Below are positions 1-5,678 of a stretch of DNA of 6,890 nt, piece by piece. The stretch covers positions 1 to 6,890 of the forward strand of contig CAMNJK010000083.1 in assembly GCA_946541435.1 (NCBI GenBank), given 5' to 3'. The notes below the pieces were generated by a model. It saw only the letters and a program-made list of their open reading frames with translations. It ran no database searches and was not told the origin of the DNA. Origin of the DNA: an uncultured Bacillota bacterium. GTDB lineage: Bacteria > Bacillota > Clostridia > Peptostreptococcales > Anaerovoracaceae. Positions within the stretch are counted from its first letter, which is position 1; each line of letters starts with the position of its first letter. Both the position numbers and the translations under genes were made by a program.

Positions 1-40
1 GTACCAGACCTCTTGTTTCGATAAATCCAAGTGCTTTCAT
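1..40 (-). CDS. BMC-H hexameric shell protein, N-terminus only (partial)
   Basis: The minus strand opens an ATG at 40 and reads MKALGFIETRGLV before leaving the window. This is the canonical first beta strand of single-domain microcompartment shell proteins of the PduA/EutM/CutN type (pattern xALGxIETxGLV), whose hexamers tile the facets of the shell and form small-metabolite pores. An AAGGAG ribosome binding site lies 8 bases upstream. The gene follows the EutQ-like gene after 51 bases and is the next gene of the same operon. Only 13 residues are visible, so the pore loop and the paralogue type cannot be judged. The shell-protein call is secure for such a short piece because both the motif and the context agree. 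Confidence 0.85.
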   Translation of the reverse strand, partial: MKALGFIETRGLV

Positions 41-48
41 TGTAAATT

Positions 49-54
49 CTCCTT
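49..54 (-). promoter_or_regulatory. Ribosome binding site of the partial BMC-H gene
   Basis: The minus strand reads AAGGAG within an A-rich stretch, 8 bases before the ATG at 40. It supports translation of the otherwise very short visible reading frame. Confidence 0.7.
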
Positions 55-91
55 TTTACTTCTGAATTTTGATTAACGTGTATAGTAACGA

Positions 92-778
92 TCAATATGT
101 GCAATAGAATACCTTGGCTCTGGTATTTCCGCTGCTGAATACGACCTTGGAGCCCTTCTGGATGAAGAGGCAGTCTCCAGGATACGCTGTATGCGGAACA
201 CCGTCTACTGTTACGGTCATATTGCCTTCAACGACATAATAGATTTCCTGCGGTTCAACATCCCAGTTGAATGTGCACTGGTCAACCGTCATGAAACCAG
301 CGTTCATGGCGCTGTCAACGTCTGCGCCGATCAGCTCCTGGTACTGGACCTTGCCATTGTCAGCCGGGTTCTCCAGTTCCAGAACTTCCATCTTGATGCC
401 GCCGCCGCGAACCAGCTTGAAGCCATTGGCGTTTTCAGCTGTGTAGGGAGCGCTGGCTGCAGGAGCCGGATTGTCGAAGAATCCGTTCAGGAGGCCCTGT
501 TCCGTCATCTTCTTCAGAGCCGCATAGATCATCTCTGCGTTCAAAGCGTCCCCTGCCGGCGCTGCTGCCGGTGCCGCTGCGGGGGCTGCCGCCGGTACGC
601 AGGCAGACATGGTTGCTGCCGGCGCCGGAGCTGCAACGTGATCCACGACTTCCAGTCCTTCGTACTTGATCACGTCTTTTGCTGCCGGGGTCACGATCGT
701 ATTCTCATCGATACAGACCGTTTTTTCTCCGCGTGCGATGATGTCTCTGATGCTCTTCTCGGTGAGTAATGTTTTCAT
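92..778 (-). CDS. eutQ: EutQ-like cupin protein with Ala/Pro-rich linkers
   Basis: A 228-residue protein, near the usual length of EutQ (about 230). Residues 1-47 form a small N-terminal domain (MKTLLTEKSIRDII..., then IVTPAAKDV). Residues 48-76 are an Ala/Pro linker with repeated AAAP units. Residues 77-101 are a predicted amphipathic helix, and 103-112 a second Ala/Pro linker. Residues 118-228 are the EutQ cupin domain, with GGGIKMEVLE, GFMTVDQCTFNWDVEPQEI, YYVVEGNMTVTVDG and AYPGDCLFIQKGS. The classic metal-binding histidines of cupins are largely missing, as is usual in EutQ. In enterobacteria EutQ is needed for anaerobic ethanolamine use and acetate kinase activity has been reported; its role in a choline compartment is not known to me. 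It lies 40 bases after the PduT-type gene. The start has AAAGGA about 12 bases upstream, a rather long spacing. Confidence 0.85.
   Translation of the reverse strand: MKTLLTEKSIRDIIARGEKTVCIDENTIVTPAAKDVIKYEGLEVVDHVAAPAPAATMSACVPAAAPAAAPAAAPAGDALNAEMIYAALKKMTEQGLLNGFFDNPAPAASAPYTAENANGFKLVRGGGIKMEVLELENPADNGKVQYQELIGADVDSAMNAGFMTVDQCTFNWDVEPQEIYYVVEGNMTVTVDGVPHTAYPGDCLFIQKGSKVVFSSGNTRAKVFYCTY
551..598 (-). repeat. In-frame Ala/Pro repeat coding the EutQ linker
   Basis: A GC-rich, low-complexity stretch encodes residues 61-76 of the EutQ-like protein, in which AAAP recurs three times. The DNA repeats GCCGGYGC-like units imperfectly. It is a flexible protein linker rather than a mobile or regulatory repeat, and it may vary in length between strains by slippage. 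Confidence 0.6.
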
Positions 779-818
779 CAGTTTTCACATCCTTTCATAG
801 CAATAATTGATTTCCTGC

Positions 819-1367
819 TTACAGTAATGATTCGATCAATCTATCGGAAGGTGACGGAATCACCTCAACATTGACAAGCAGTCCCTTTTCCTTGGCGATC
901 GCCACACCGGCGTCCGCGCCGGACTGCACAGCGGCAACCTCACCTGTGAATGTGAAGTATGCCTTGCCGCCGATGCCGTTGCCCAGACGAAGTTCGATTG
1001 CCTCGACCTCGCCTGCCTTCAGGCATTCATCGGCAGCGATTATCATTGAAGCCAGCGAGAAGGATTCCATGATCCCTACCGCTTCCATTCTCTCCGGCAT
1101 GGTCGCGCATGTGATCGCCGGGAAAACGGAATCGCTGACGTTTGGAATTACGATGGAGTCTACATAGAACTCCTCTGCAAGCTCTTCTCCAAGTCTTACA
1201 GATGTTTCGACCGCAGCCACATCGCCGGTTACGATCGTGATGTATTTGCCTGGGCAGGAAGTGGTAGATGATACGATCTCGACCTCTGCTACCTTGACCA
1301 TCTGGTCAGCGACATAAATGCCCCGGGCAATACTGGTAAATTCGACCATTCCTATGGCTCTTCGCAT
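819..1367 (-). CDS. pduT: PduT-type tandem-domain (BMC-T) shell protein with pore Fe-S cysteine
   Basis: A 182-residue protein with two consecutive BMC domains (about residues 3-90 and 95-180), the length and layout of PduT. Domain 1 starts RAIGMVEFTSIARG and carries the loop SCPGK; domain 2 starts EAVGIMESFSLASM and contains GNGIGGKAYFTFTGEVAAV. In PduT the cysteine of the equivalent CPGK loop (Cys38) points into the trimer pore and binds a 4Fe-4S cluster; here it is also residue 38 when the ATG at 1367 is used. An upstream in-frame ATG at 1373 would overlap the stop of the PduS-type gene, but sits only 2 bases from the AAGGAGG site, whereas 1367 has 8 bases and matches the family N-terminus. 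The role is a shell facet protein that probably passes electrons between the lumen and cytosol together with the neighbouring PduS-type protein. Confidence 0.9.
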   Translation of the reverse strand: MRRAIGMVEFTSIARGIYVADQMVKVAEVEIVSSTTSCPGKYITIVTGDVAAVETSVRLGEELAEEFYVDSIVIPNVSDSVFPAITCATMPERMEAVGIMESFSLASMIIAADECLKAGEVEAIELRLGNGIGGKAYFTFTGEVAAVQSGADAGVAIAKEKGLLVNVEVIPSPSDRLIESLL

Positions 1368-1369
1368 GT

Positions 1370-2701
1370 TCATACCCTCCTTATGGCAATATACTTATCA
1401 GTAACTTCTGTGACCTGGCCCGGAATACTTGCGTGTATGGGCGCTCCCAGCGCCTTCTCCGGGATCTGGCCGATCATCTGTCCGATGCTGACCATGTCAC
1501 CGGCTCTCACCACCGGCGTGCACGGTGCTCCCACATGCTGGCTCAGAGGAATTCTGACTTCCAAAGGCTGGACAGGCTGTGTGGTGACCGGCGCAGGTTT
1601 ATCGAAGCGCTTCAGTCCCAGACGGGCGATCAGCCTCTTGCTGGGAACCAGTCTGAATGATCTGGTGCCCCGCGCCTGATATTTCTTTTCCTTGTCCGGC
1701 TGATACTTGATCTTTTCAGCCATCATCTCATTCCGCAGGCGCAGATTGTTCAGCCGCGGATGGAGATTTGCCGGACAGGAGAAGTATTCACAGAGGTTGC
1801 ACTGACAGCACAGCTGCGCCATCGTCTTGCCCTGGACATCATCCAGTCCGTAATTGGTGATCCGCATGGTCTTATGCGGCTGCATGTCATGCCCGATCAG
1901 GAATCTGGGACACAGATCCGTACACATCCTGCACTGTTCACAGGTCGCCCGGTTGACCTTGCGGGCCTGATCCAGTGAGCATGACTTCTTTTTGATCAGC
2001 GGATGATCCTTCTTCAGGATCACATAGCCCTTGTTCTTCTTCACAACAGAACCATTTCTGTCCGCCAGCAGCGGGCCCATCATGGGGCCGCCGTCGATGA
2101 TCTCATAGTCGGAGAAATCATCGATTCCGGATTGCTTCAGCACCTCCATGACCGGTGTTCCCACGGGCACCTTGAAGGTCTTTCTCTCGGGGATATCTCC
2201 CGCGAGGGTGACCCAGGTCTCGGTTACCGGCTGTCCCTGGGATGCCAGGTAACAGTTCAGCGCAGTCTCTGCATTCATTACGACGCAGCCGCACATGATG
2301 GGAATCCCCGTTTCCGGAACAGTTCTTCCGGTCAGTTCGTAGACCAGAACCTGCTCGTCACCCGCCGGATAGATATCCGGAAGGATCCCGACGGATACGT
2401 AGTCACCCACGCCCAGTCTGGCGATGGTGTCTTCCAGGATCTGAATGACGTCTCCGTGCTTTCCCTTGATGCCGATGATGGCCTTCTGCGCCTTGACCTG
2501 CCGGCCTGCCATCTCGAAGCCGCGGATGATCTCCTCCGGGTACATGGCCATGATCTGCTGGTCCACCCTCAGGAGGGGTTCACATTCCGCGCCATTGAGG
2601 AGGATGTATTCCGCCTCCGCGTTCAGTTTGACGTGGGTCGGGAAACCGGCTCCACCGGCTCCTATGATCCCAGCGTCTCTCACCTGATCAAGAAAACTCA
2701 T
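1370..2701 (-). CDS. pduS: PduS-type flavin and iron-sulfur oxidoreductase (RnfC-like)
   Basis: A 443-residue protein of the PduS/RnfC family. The glycine-rich segment GAGGAGFPTHVK (14-25) and NGAECEP (36-42) mark the N-terminal flavin/NADH domain shared with RnfC and complex I NuoF. An SLBB-like region follows at about 163-212 (TLAGDIPE, IDGGPMMGP). Two cluster motifs follow: CEQCRMCTDLCP (C254, C257, C260, C264) and CCQCNLCEYFSCP (C298, C301, C304, C309). The C-terminus (385-433) is an RnfC-like sandwich domain. In Pdu compartments PduS is a flavin-containing, double 4Fe-4S protein that reduces cobalamin and binds PduT. No B12 enzyme is expected in a choline-lyase compartment, so here it more likely balances NAD+/NADH or exports electrons through the shell. 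The start has AGGAGAGG close upstream. The gene lies 29 bases after eutN. Confidence 0.9.
   Translation of the reverse strand: MSFLDQVRDAGIIGAGGAGFPTHVKLNAEAEYILLNGAECEPLLRVDQQIMAMYPEEIIRGFEMAGRQVKAQKAIIGIKGKHGDVIQILEDTIARLGVGDYVSVGILPDIYPAGDEQVLVYELTGRTVPETGIPIMCGCVVMNAETALNCYLASQGQPVTETWVTLAGDIPERKTFKVPVGTPVMEVLKQSGIDDFSDYEIIDGGPMMGPLLADRNGSVVKKNKGYVILKKDHPLIKKKSCSLDQARKVNRATCEQCRMCTDLCPRFLIGHDMQPHKTMRITNYGLDDVQGKTMAQLCCQCNLCEYFSCPANLHPRLNNLRLRNEMMAEKIKYQPDKEKKYQARGTRSFRLVPSKRLIARLGLKRFDKPAPVTTQPVQPLEVRIPLSQHVGAPCTPVVRAGDMVSIGQMIGQIPEKALGAPIHASIPGQVTEVTDKYIAIRRV
1376..1382 (-). promoter_or_regulatory. Ribosome binding site that decides the PduT start
   Basis: The minus strand reads AAGGAGG. 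The spacing is 8 bases to the ATG at 1367 but only 2 bases to the ATG at 1373, so 1367 is the better start. It lies inside the 3' end of the PduS-type gene, as expected for translational coupling. Confidence 0.7.
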
Positions 2702-2730
2702 CTTTCCTCTCCTACTTTATCCTTCTTGGC

Positions 2731-2991
2731 TCAAAATTCACAATCTTCGTCTATGATTCCTACGATGGCCGCATCCGTGGGGATGCTGTCATCGCCGACC
2801 ATTCTTCTGGCGGACGAACCCAGGGCTACGAGGACCCGCTCACCGATGCCTGCTCCGACGGTATCCACGGCCACCTGCCGCTGTCCGTCATCACATCCGC
2901 CGATCACCTCAACAAGCATCAGCTTGTATCCGTTCAGCAGCTCGGTCTTACGTGTAGACCAGATGTTGTCGACAACTTTTGCTGTGAGCAT
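2731..2991 (-). CDS. eutN: EutN/CcmL-type pentameric vertex shell protein (BMC-P)
   Basis: An 86-residue protein, the usual size of BMC-P proteins, which assemble as pentamers and cap the vertices of the polyhedral shell. Family signatures are visible: the first strand MLTAKVVDNIWSTRK, the motif VDTVGAGIGERVLVALGSSAR at about 42-62 and the C-terminal strand PTDAAIVGIID at 71-81. The gene starts three bases after the GrpU-type gene ends, and a GGGAG site lies inside that upstream gene, so the two are probably coupled. It is the only BMC-P gene in the window; other loci often carry more than one, which could lie outside. The family call is secure; a name such as GrpN or CutX would depend on locus nomenclature. 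Confidence 0.93.
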   Translation of the reverse strand: MLTAKVVDNIWSTRKTELLNGYKLMLVEVIGGCDDGQRQVAVDTVGAGIGERVLVALGSSARRMVGDDSIPTDAAIVGIIDEDCEF

Positions 2992-2994
2992 TCG

Positions 2995-3303
2995 CTACTC
3001 TCCCTTCCTTCGTCTCTCCTCCGCATCCTCCTGGATGGCCCGTATGGCCGCTTCCACCGATGCGGTGTCTCCGAATATCGCTAACATGATCATATTCTGC
3101 GGACAGGATCCGCGAATATCTTCAACTGTTACGCCGACTGTTTTTTCGGCGATATCGGAGGCCACGACCATCTCGATCAGCTTCCCCTGTACCAGTCCCA
3201 CCGCGTCGATGTTCTCGGGGACCTGGTCCTTCGGGGAGCCCTTGCGATGCATCAGGATGTCGATCGTCCCTTTGGATGGTGTCTTTATGATCCTGAAATC
3301 CAT
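2995..3303 (-). CDS. grpU: GrpU-type BMC-domain shell protein with predicted Fe-S pore (GSCPQ)
   Basis: A 102-residue, single-domain protein with a divergent BMC fold: NIDAVGLVQGKLIEMVVASD (31-50) is the first strand and helix, and MIMLAIFGDTASVEAAIRAI (71-90) is the late strand and helix. Between them the loop GSCPQ (65-69) matches the G-x-C-P-Q signature of the GrpU family from glycyl-radical compartments, where six cysteines at the centre of the ring hold an iron-sulfur cluster. The first ~30 residues (MDFRIIKTPSKGTIDILM...) precede the BMC strand, so the chain resembles a permuted or N-terminally extended form rather than PduA. The C-terminus is charged (EDAEERRRKGE). The gene lies 14 bases after eutJ, with AAAGGAG 5 bases before the ATG. 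The GrpU call rests on the motif and context, not on an alignment. Confidence 0.8.
   Translation of the reverse strand: MDFRIIKTPSKGTIDILMHRKGSPKDQVPENIDAVGLVQGKLIEMVVASDIAEKTVGVTVEDIRGSCPQNMIMLAIFGDTASVEAAIRAIQEDAEERRRKGE
3097..3111 (-). other. GSCPQ codons: predicted Fe-S pore motif of the GrpU-type protein
   Basis: These five codons encode G65-S66-C67-P68-Q69. C67 is the only cysteine of the protein and therefore the only possible cysteine ligand of a pore-centred cluster. Confidence 0.7.
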
Positions 3304-3317
3304 GGCGCTCCTTTCTT

Positions 3318-4172
3318 TTAATACATGATTTCCTGTTTACAGCTCAGGGCGATCCCCAGCGGTGTTACGAACATGGGGTTCTTTGGCTTGTACACCGGGA
3401 TCCCCAGCCGTTTCTCGATGGCGCCTTCGATGCCGGTCAGGCAGGCGGTTCCTCCTACCAGACAGATGGAATCGACGCTGCGGCCTTCGATCTGTCCCCG
3501 GATGATGGTGGCGCACTTGTCGATGACCGGTCCCATGACGGGGAAGATCTCTCTGTGATTTTTCTCATCACGCTTGTAGACTTCCGCCTCCTCGAAGGGC
3601 ATCTTGTAGGCCCCTGCCAGGACCAGGGAGAAGTGTGTTCCCCCCGTGGGCTCATCGTCGATGTAAACGACTTCACCGTCCTCAATGATGGAGATGCCTG
3701 TGGTGCCGCCGCCGATGTCCACCACCGCGCCGTCCCGGATCTTCAGGACCTGGTTGGCTGCCGTAGGTTCGTCCAGCACATTGCTGACCTCGAATCCGGC
3801 GCCCCGGACTACGTTGGCAACGACGCCGCCGTCCACATTCTCAGTTCCCGGAGGAATGGCCGCCGCCGCGTAGATCAGCTCGTCCACGCCCAGCTTCTCT
3901 TCCAGCTCCTCCTTCATCTCTCTTACCAGATGGAGGGCTCCCACATAATCGACCACCATGCCGTCCCTGACGACGCTGGCCCATCTGTAGGCGCCTGCCA
4001 CCGGTTCGAAATTCTCATCCAGAACAGCGATGACGACGCAGGCGGTACCCAGGTCCACGCCGGTGTAGTAGATCGGGTCTTTCTTCTCCGATCTGATCGG
4101 GTTTTTGATCACCTTCTCAAACTTATCCACCAGCTGGTCACAGTACTCAAAATTTACTCTTGCTTCTGACAT
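3318..4172 (-). CDS. eutJ: EutJ-like actin/Hsp70-fold ATPase, putative compartment chaperone
   Basis: A 284-residue protein of the EutJ family. ATPase-fold signatures are visible: phosphate-1 YYTGVDLGTACVVIAVLD (35-52), LDEPTAAN (133-140) as in Hsp70/MreB-type proteins, phosphate-2 VDIGGGTTGISII (151-163) and the adenosine motif CLVGGTACLTGI (237-248), followed by FVTPLGIALS. It lacks the Hsp70 substrate-binding domain, as EutJ does. EutJ is thought, mostly from its fold, to act as a chaperone or reactivating factor for compartment enzymes; a direct role in choline cleavage is inference. An in-frame ATG at 4196 would add MHSFRRRR, but the ATG at 4172 has GGAGG 6 bases upstream and gives a normal EutJ N-terminus (MSEARVNFEYCDQLV). 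It overlaps the EutT-like gene by 19 bases. Confidence 0.9.
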   Translation of the reverse strand: MSEARVNFEYCDQLVDKFEKVIKNPIRSEKKDPIYYTGVDLGTACVVIAVLDENFEPVAGAYRWASVVRDGMVVDYVGALHLVREMKEELEEKLGVDELIYAAAAIPPGTENVDGGVVANVVRGAGFEVSNVLDEPTAANQVLKIRDGAVVDIGGGTTGISIIEDGEVVYIDDEPTGGTHFSLVLAGAYKMPFEEAEVYKRDEKNHREIFPVMGPVIDKCATIIRGQIEGRSVDSICLVGGTACLTGIEGAIEKRLGIPVYKPKNPMFVTPLGIALSCKQEIMY

Positions 4173-4831
4173 CCGTCTCCTCCGAAAGCTATGCATATCA
4201 TCTGATGCAAAGTATTGATGATCTGATTCACTCGCTCCGGAATCTCCTTGTTGGTGCAGTGCGTCTCCAGCAGTACCACCTGGAACTCATAGAGCGCGCA
4301 CCGGAGTCTGTGCAAAAGCAGGATCTCCTTTCCCTTTGCCATCTGAATGTGGAAACCGGTTATGGCGAAACAGTCTCCCAGATCGCTTGAGAAATTGTCC
4401 TGATTGATTCCGCTGCAGGGCGTACAGGGCAGCGCGGAAAAGCTCTTTCCTTCTTCGTTCATCTGTTTGATGTCGTTGAAGTTGTCCGCAAGTCCCAGGA
4501 CCTTCTGCGCCAGCACCGGATCCCTGTCCAGAAGCTCGCTGGCAGTCTGCAGGAAAAGTCCTCCCGTGGACTCCAGCGCCGCCGCAAGGCGCTTCTTGTT
4601 CAGCAGGTCAGGGGTGCCGCCTGCGTTGGACCGATTTCTGTTCCAGCCGCCGACTGCGATGCCGTCGCCCTCCTGCATGGCCGTTCCGTCCGCGGAGTAG
4701 ACCGCGATGTGACGATCCTGCAGGAACTGTCTGGCCCCGGGGGTCAGCCGCGTACCTGTTTCGATCTCGTAACTGGTGAACGGATTGCCCTTGTAAATCG
4801 TTCTCAAATCGTCTTCAGTAATAAATTTCAT
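4154..4831 (-). CDS. eutT: EutT-like protein (cobalamin adenosyltransferase family), probably not a working adenosyltransferase
   Basis: A 225-residue protein. Residues 1-45 (MKFITEDDLRTIYKGNPFTS..., RLTPGARQFLQDRHIAVY) match the N-terminal domain of EutT. Residues 60-85 are Gly/Asn-rich and low in complexity, and about 75-215 are helical, compatible with the adenosyltransferase bundle (LNKKRLAAALESTGGLFLQ, KEILLLHRLRCALYEFQVVLLE). Known EutT enzymes carry an HX11CCX2C metal motif after the N-terminal domain; it is absent here, and the only close cysteine pair is C136/C139 (CTPC). The protein is also shorter than E. coli EutT (267). Glycyl radical choline cleavage needs no cobalamin, so a structural or small-molecule-binding role is more likely. 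The gene overlaps the EutP-type gene by 4 bases (ATGA) with AAAGGGA upstream. Membership in the broad family is fairly sure; the function is not. Confidence 0.7.
   Translation of the reverse strand: MKFITEDDLRTIYKGNPFTSYEIETGTRLTPGARQFLQDRHIAVYSADGTAMQEGDGIAVGGWNRNRSNAGGTPDLLNKKRLAAALESTGGLFLQTASELLDRDPVLAQKVLGLADNFNDIKQMNEEGKSFSALPCTPCSGINQDNFSSDLGDCFAITGFHIQMAKGKEILLLHRLRCALYEFQVVLLETHCTNKEIPERVNQIINTLHQMICIAFGGDGCQKQE
4177..4183 (-). promoter_or_regulatory. Ribosome binding site that decides the EutJ start
   Basis: The minus strand reads GGAGGAG just before the ATG at 4172. The alternative upstream ATG at 4196 has no such site, so 4172 is preferred. The site lies within the 3' coding end of the EutT-like gene. 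Confidence 0.75.
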
Positions 4832-5298
4832 TGATCTTTGTCCCTTTCAATCATAAACTCACGTAAATGATCTTTGAGTTCTTCGATCCCCGTATTCTCC
4901 GTCAGGCTGACGGGAAAATAGGGCGGTTCCACTCCGATGTTCTTCAGCTGCCTTTCGCAGATGGGTCTGTTTTCCGGATGGAGATCGGCCTTCATAATGA
5001 CGCCGGTCACCGGGCACCGGAAGACCCTGGCGAACCCCGGAGAATATATTTCGGTAACATTGCTCTGATCCACCAGGATCAGGATGTGTCCCGCATTGTT
5101 CTGCGCCGCGGATATGAGGTGCTTGTACATCCATGGATTTTCCAGGTAGGAACCCGGAACATCGATGGTATATTTGCCGAAGATCATATCCTGCGTCTTT
5201 CTCAGGCGGCCATGGTAATCGTTGATGGCGTTGACCAGGGAGGTCTTCCCCGACCCGCCTGCGCCGATGACCATGATCTTACGCCGTACATGACTCAT
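4828..5298 (-). CDS. eutP: EutP/PduV-type small Ras-like GTPase
   Basis: A 156-residue protein, the usual length of EutP/PduV. The P-loop GAGGSGKTS (12-20) follows a first strand KIMVIG. DVPG (46-49) is the Walker B/G3 motif and is followed by SYLENPWMYKHLI, the EutP/PduV form of this region. A strand HILILVDQ (71-78) precedes the base-recognition loop MKAD (102-105) in place of textbook NKxD, and SLTENTG (131-137) is the G5-like end. PduV has been linked to compartment positioning on filaments, and acetate kinase activity has been reported for EutP; neither can be decided from sequence. The gene shares an ATGA with the end of the EutS-type gene, with GAGGT about 9 bases upstream of its ATG. 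Confidence 0.9.
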   Translation of the reverse strand: MSHVRRKIMVIGAGGSGKTSLVNAINDYHGRLRKTQDMIFGKYTIDVPGSYLENPWMYKHLISAAQNNAGHILILVDQSNVTEIYSPGFARVFRCPVTGVIMKADLHPENRPICERQLKNIGVEPPYFPVSLTENTGIEELKDHLREFMIERDKDQ

Positions 5299-5654
5299 GT
5301 CTTCGTTACCTCGACTGTGGTGAAGTCCATCAGATCGTGCAGAGTCCGTGTGACCGCCTGCAGGGCGGTTTCCACGCTGTCCACATCGCCGGCGATGACC
5401 ACAGATCCGGTGAAACGGTCCAGAAAACCGATCTCGACCTGCGCCGCCTTGGTGGCGATATCCGCCGCGATGATCGCTGTCTCATAGGGAGACAGGGTCA
5501 GGATCCCGATGGCCCCCAGATTGTCAATACCCAGGCGCTCATAAATGTCCGTGACAGGCGCTGCGATAACGTGAGCAATGGTTACCTGTTTGCCGGGAAC
5601 CGATTCCTCGATGACACGATTCAGTTGTTGGGAATTATCATCAAATATGCCCAT
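5295..5654 (-). CDS. eutS: EutS/PduU-type circularly permuted BMC-H shell protein
   Basis: A 119-residue protein, the family's usual size. Residues 10-31 (NRVIEESVPGKQVTIAHVIA) form the N-terminal extension that in PduU/EutS makes a small beta barrel over the hexamer pore. LGAIGILTLSPYETAIIAAD (46-65) is the BMC strand-helix, AQVEIGFLDRFTGSVVIAGD (71-90) the next strands, and VDSVETALQAV (91-101) the final helix. The order of these elements is the permuted one. Hexamers of this type lie in shell facets, and EutS is bent enough to form edges; the barrel may block the pore or bind enzyme tails. The gene lies 24 bases after cutD with a GAGAGG site before the ATG. It is often called CutR in cut loci. 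Confidence 0.92.
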   Translation of the reverse strand: MGIFDDNSQQLNRVIEESVPGKQVTIAHVIAAPVTDIYERLGIDNLGAIGILTLSPYETAIIAADIATKAAQVEIGFLDRFTGSVVIAGDVDSVETALQAVTRTLHDLMDFTTVEVTKT

Positions 5655-5678
5655 ACGCTGACCTCTCTGTGTCTGCTG

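Noticed and set aside
41..110. A possible promoter in the AT-rich gap before the BMC-H gene (TTGCAC or TTGATC with TATACA-like boxes).
   Set aside because: No pair has acceptable spacing: TTGCAC to TATACA is about 14 bases. The AT-richness alone is not evidence.
551..598. The GC-rich repeat as a CRISPR-like or mobile repeat.
   Set aside because: It is short and imperfect, has no spacers and stays in frame within the EutQ-like gene as an Ala/Pro linker.
191..769. A 192-codon plus-strand frame antisense to the EutQ-like gene.
   Set aside because: The Cys/Arg runs (RCCRCRCGGC) are just the antisense of the Ala/Pro repeat, and no family is recognisable. The cupin on the other strand is clear.
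1368..1373. The upstream ATG at 1373 as the start of the PduT-type gene (ATGA overlap with the PduS-type stop).
   Set aside because: It lies 2 bases from the AAGGAGG site, too close for initiation. The ATG at 1367 has 8 bases and puts the pore cysteine at the family position 38.
2003..3328. A 441-codon open frame on the plus strand across grpU, eutN and part of the PduS-type gene.
   Set aside because: It is antisense to three well-recognised genes. Its translation is Ser/His/Asp-rich and shows no domain. It arises from the GC-biased third positions of the real genes.
3555..4169. A 204-codon plus-strand frame antisense to eutJ.
   Set aside because: It is a shadow of a strongly conserved gene with intact ATPase motifs. 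It shows no binding site or domain of its own.
4173..4196. The upstream ATG at 4196 as the start of eutJ, adding MHSFRRRR.
   Set aside because: The basic extension comes from translating the GGAGGAG ribosome binding site region itself. The ATG at 4172 sits at the correct distance from that site.
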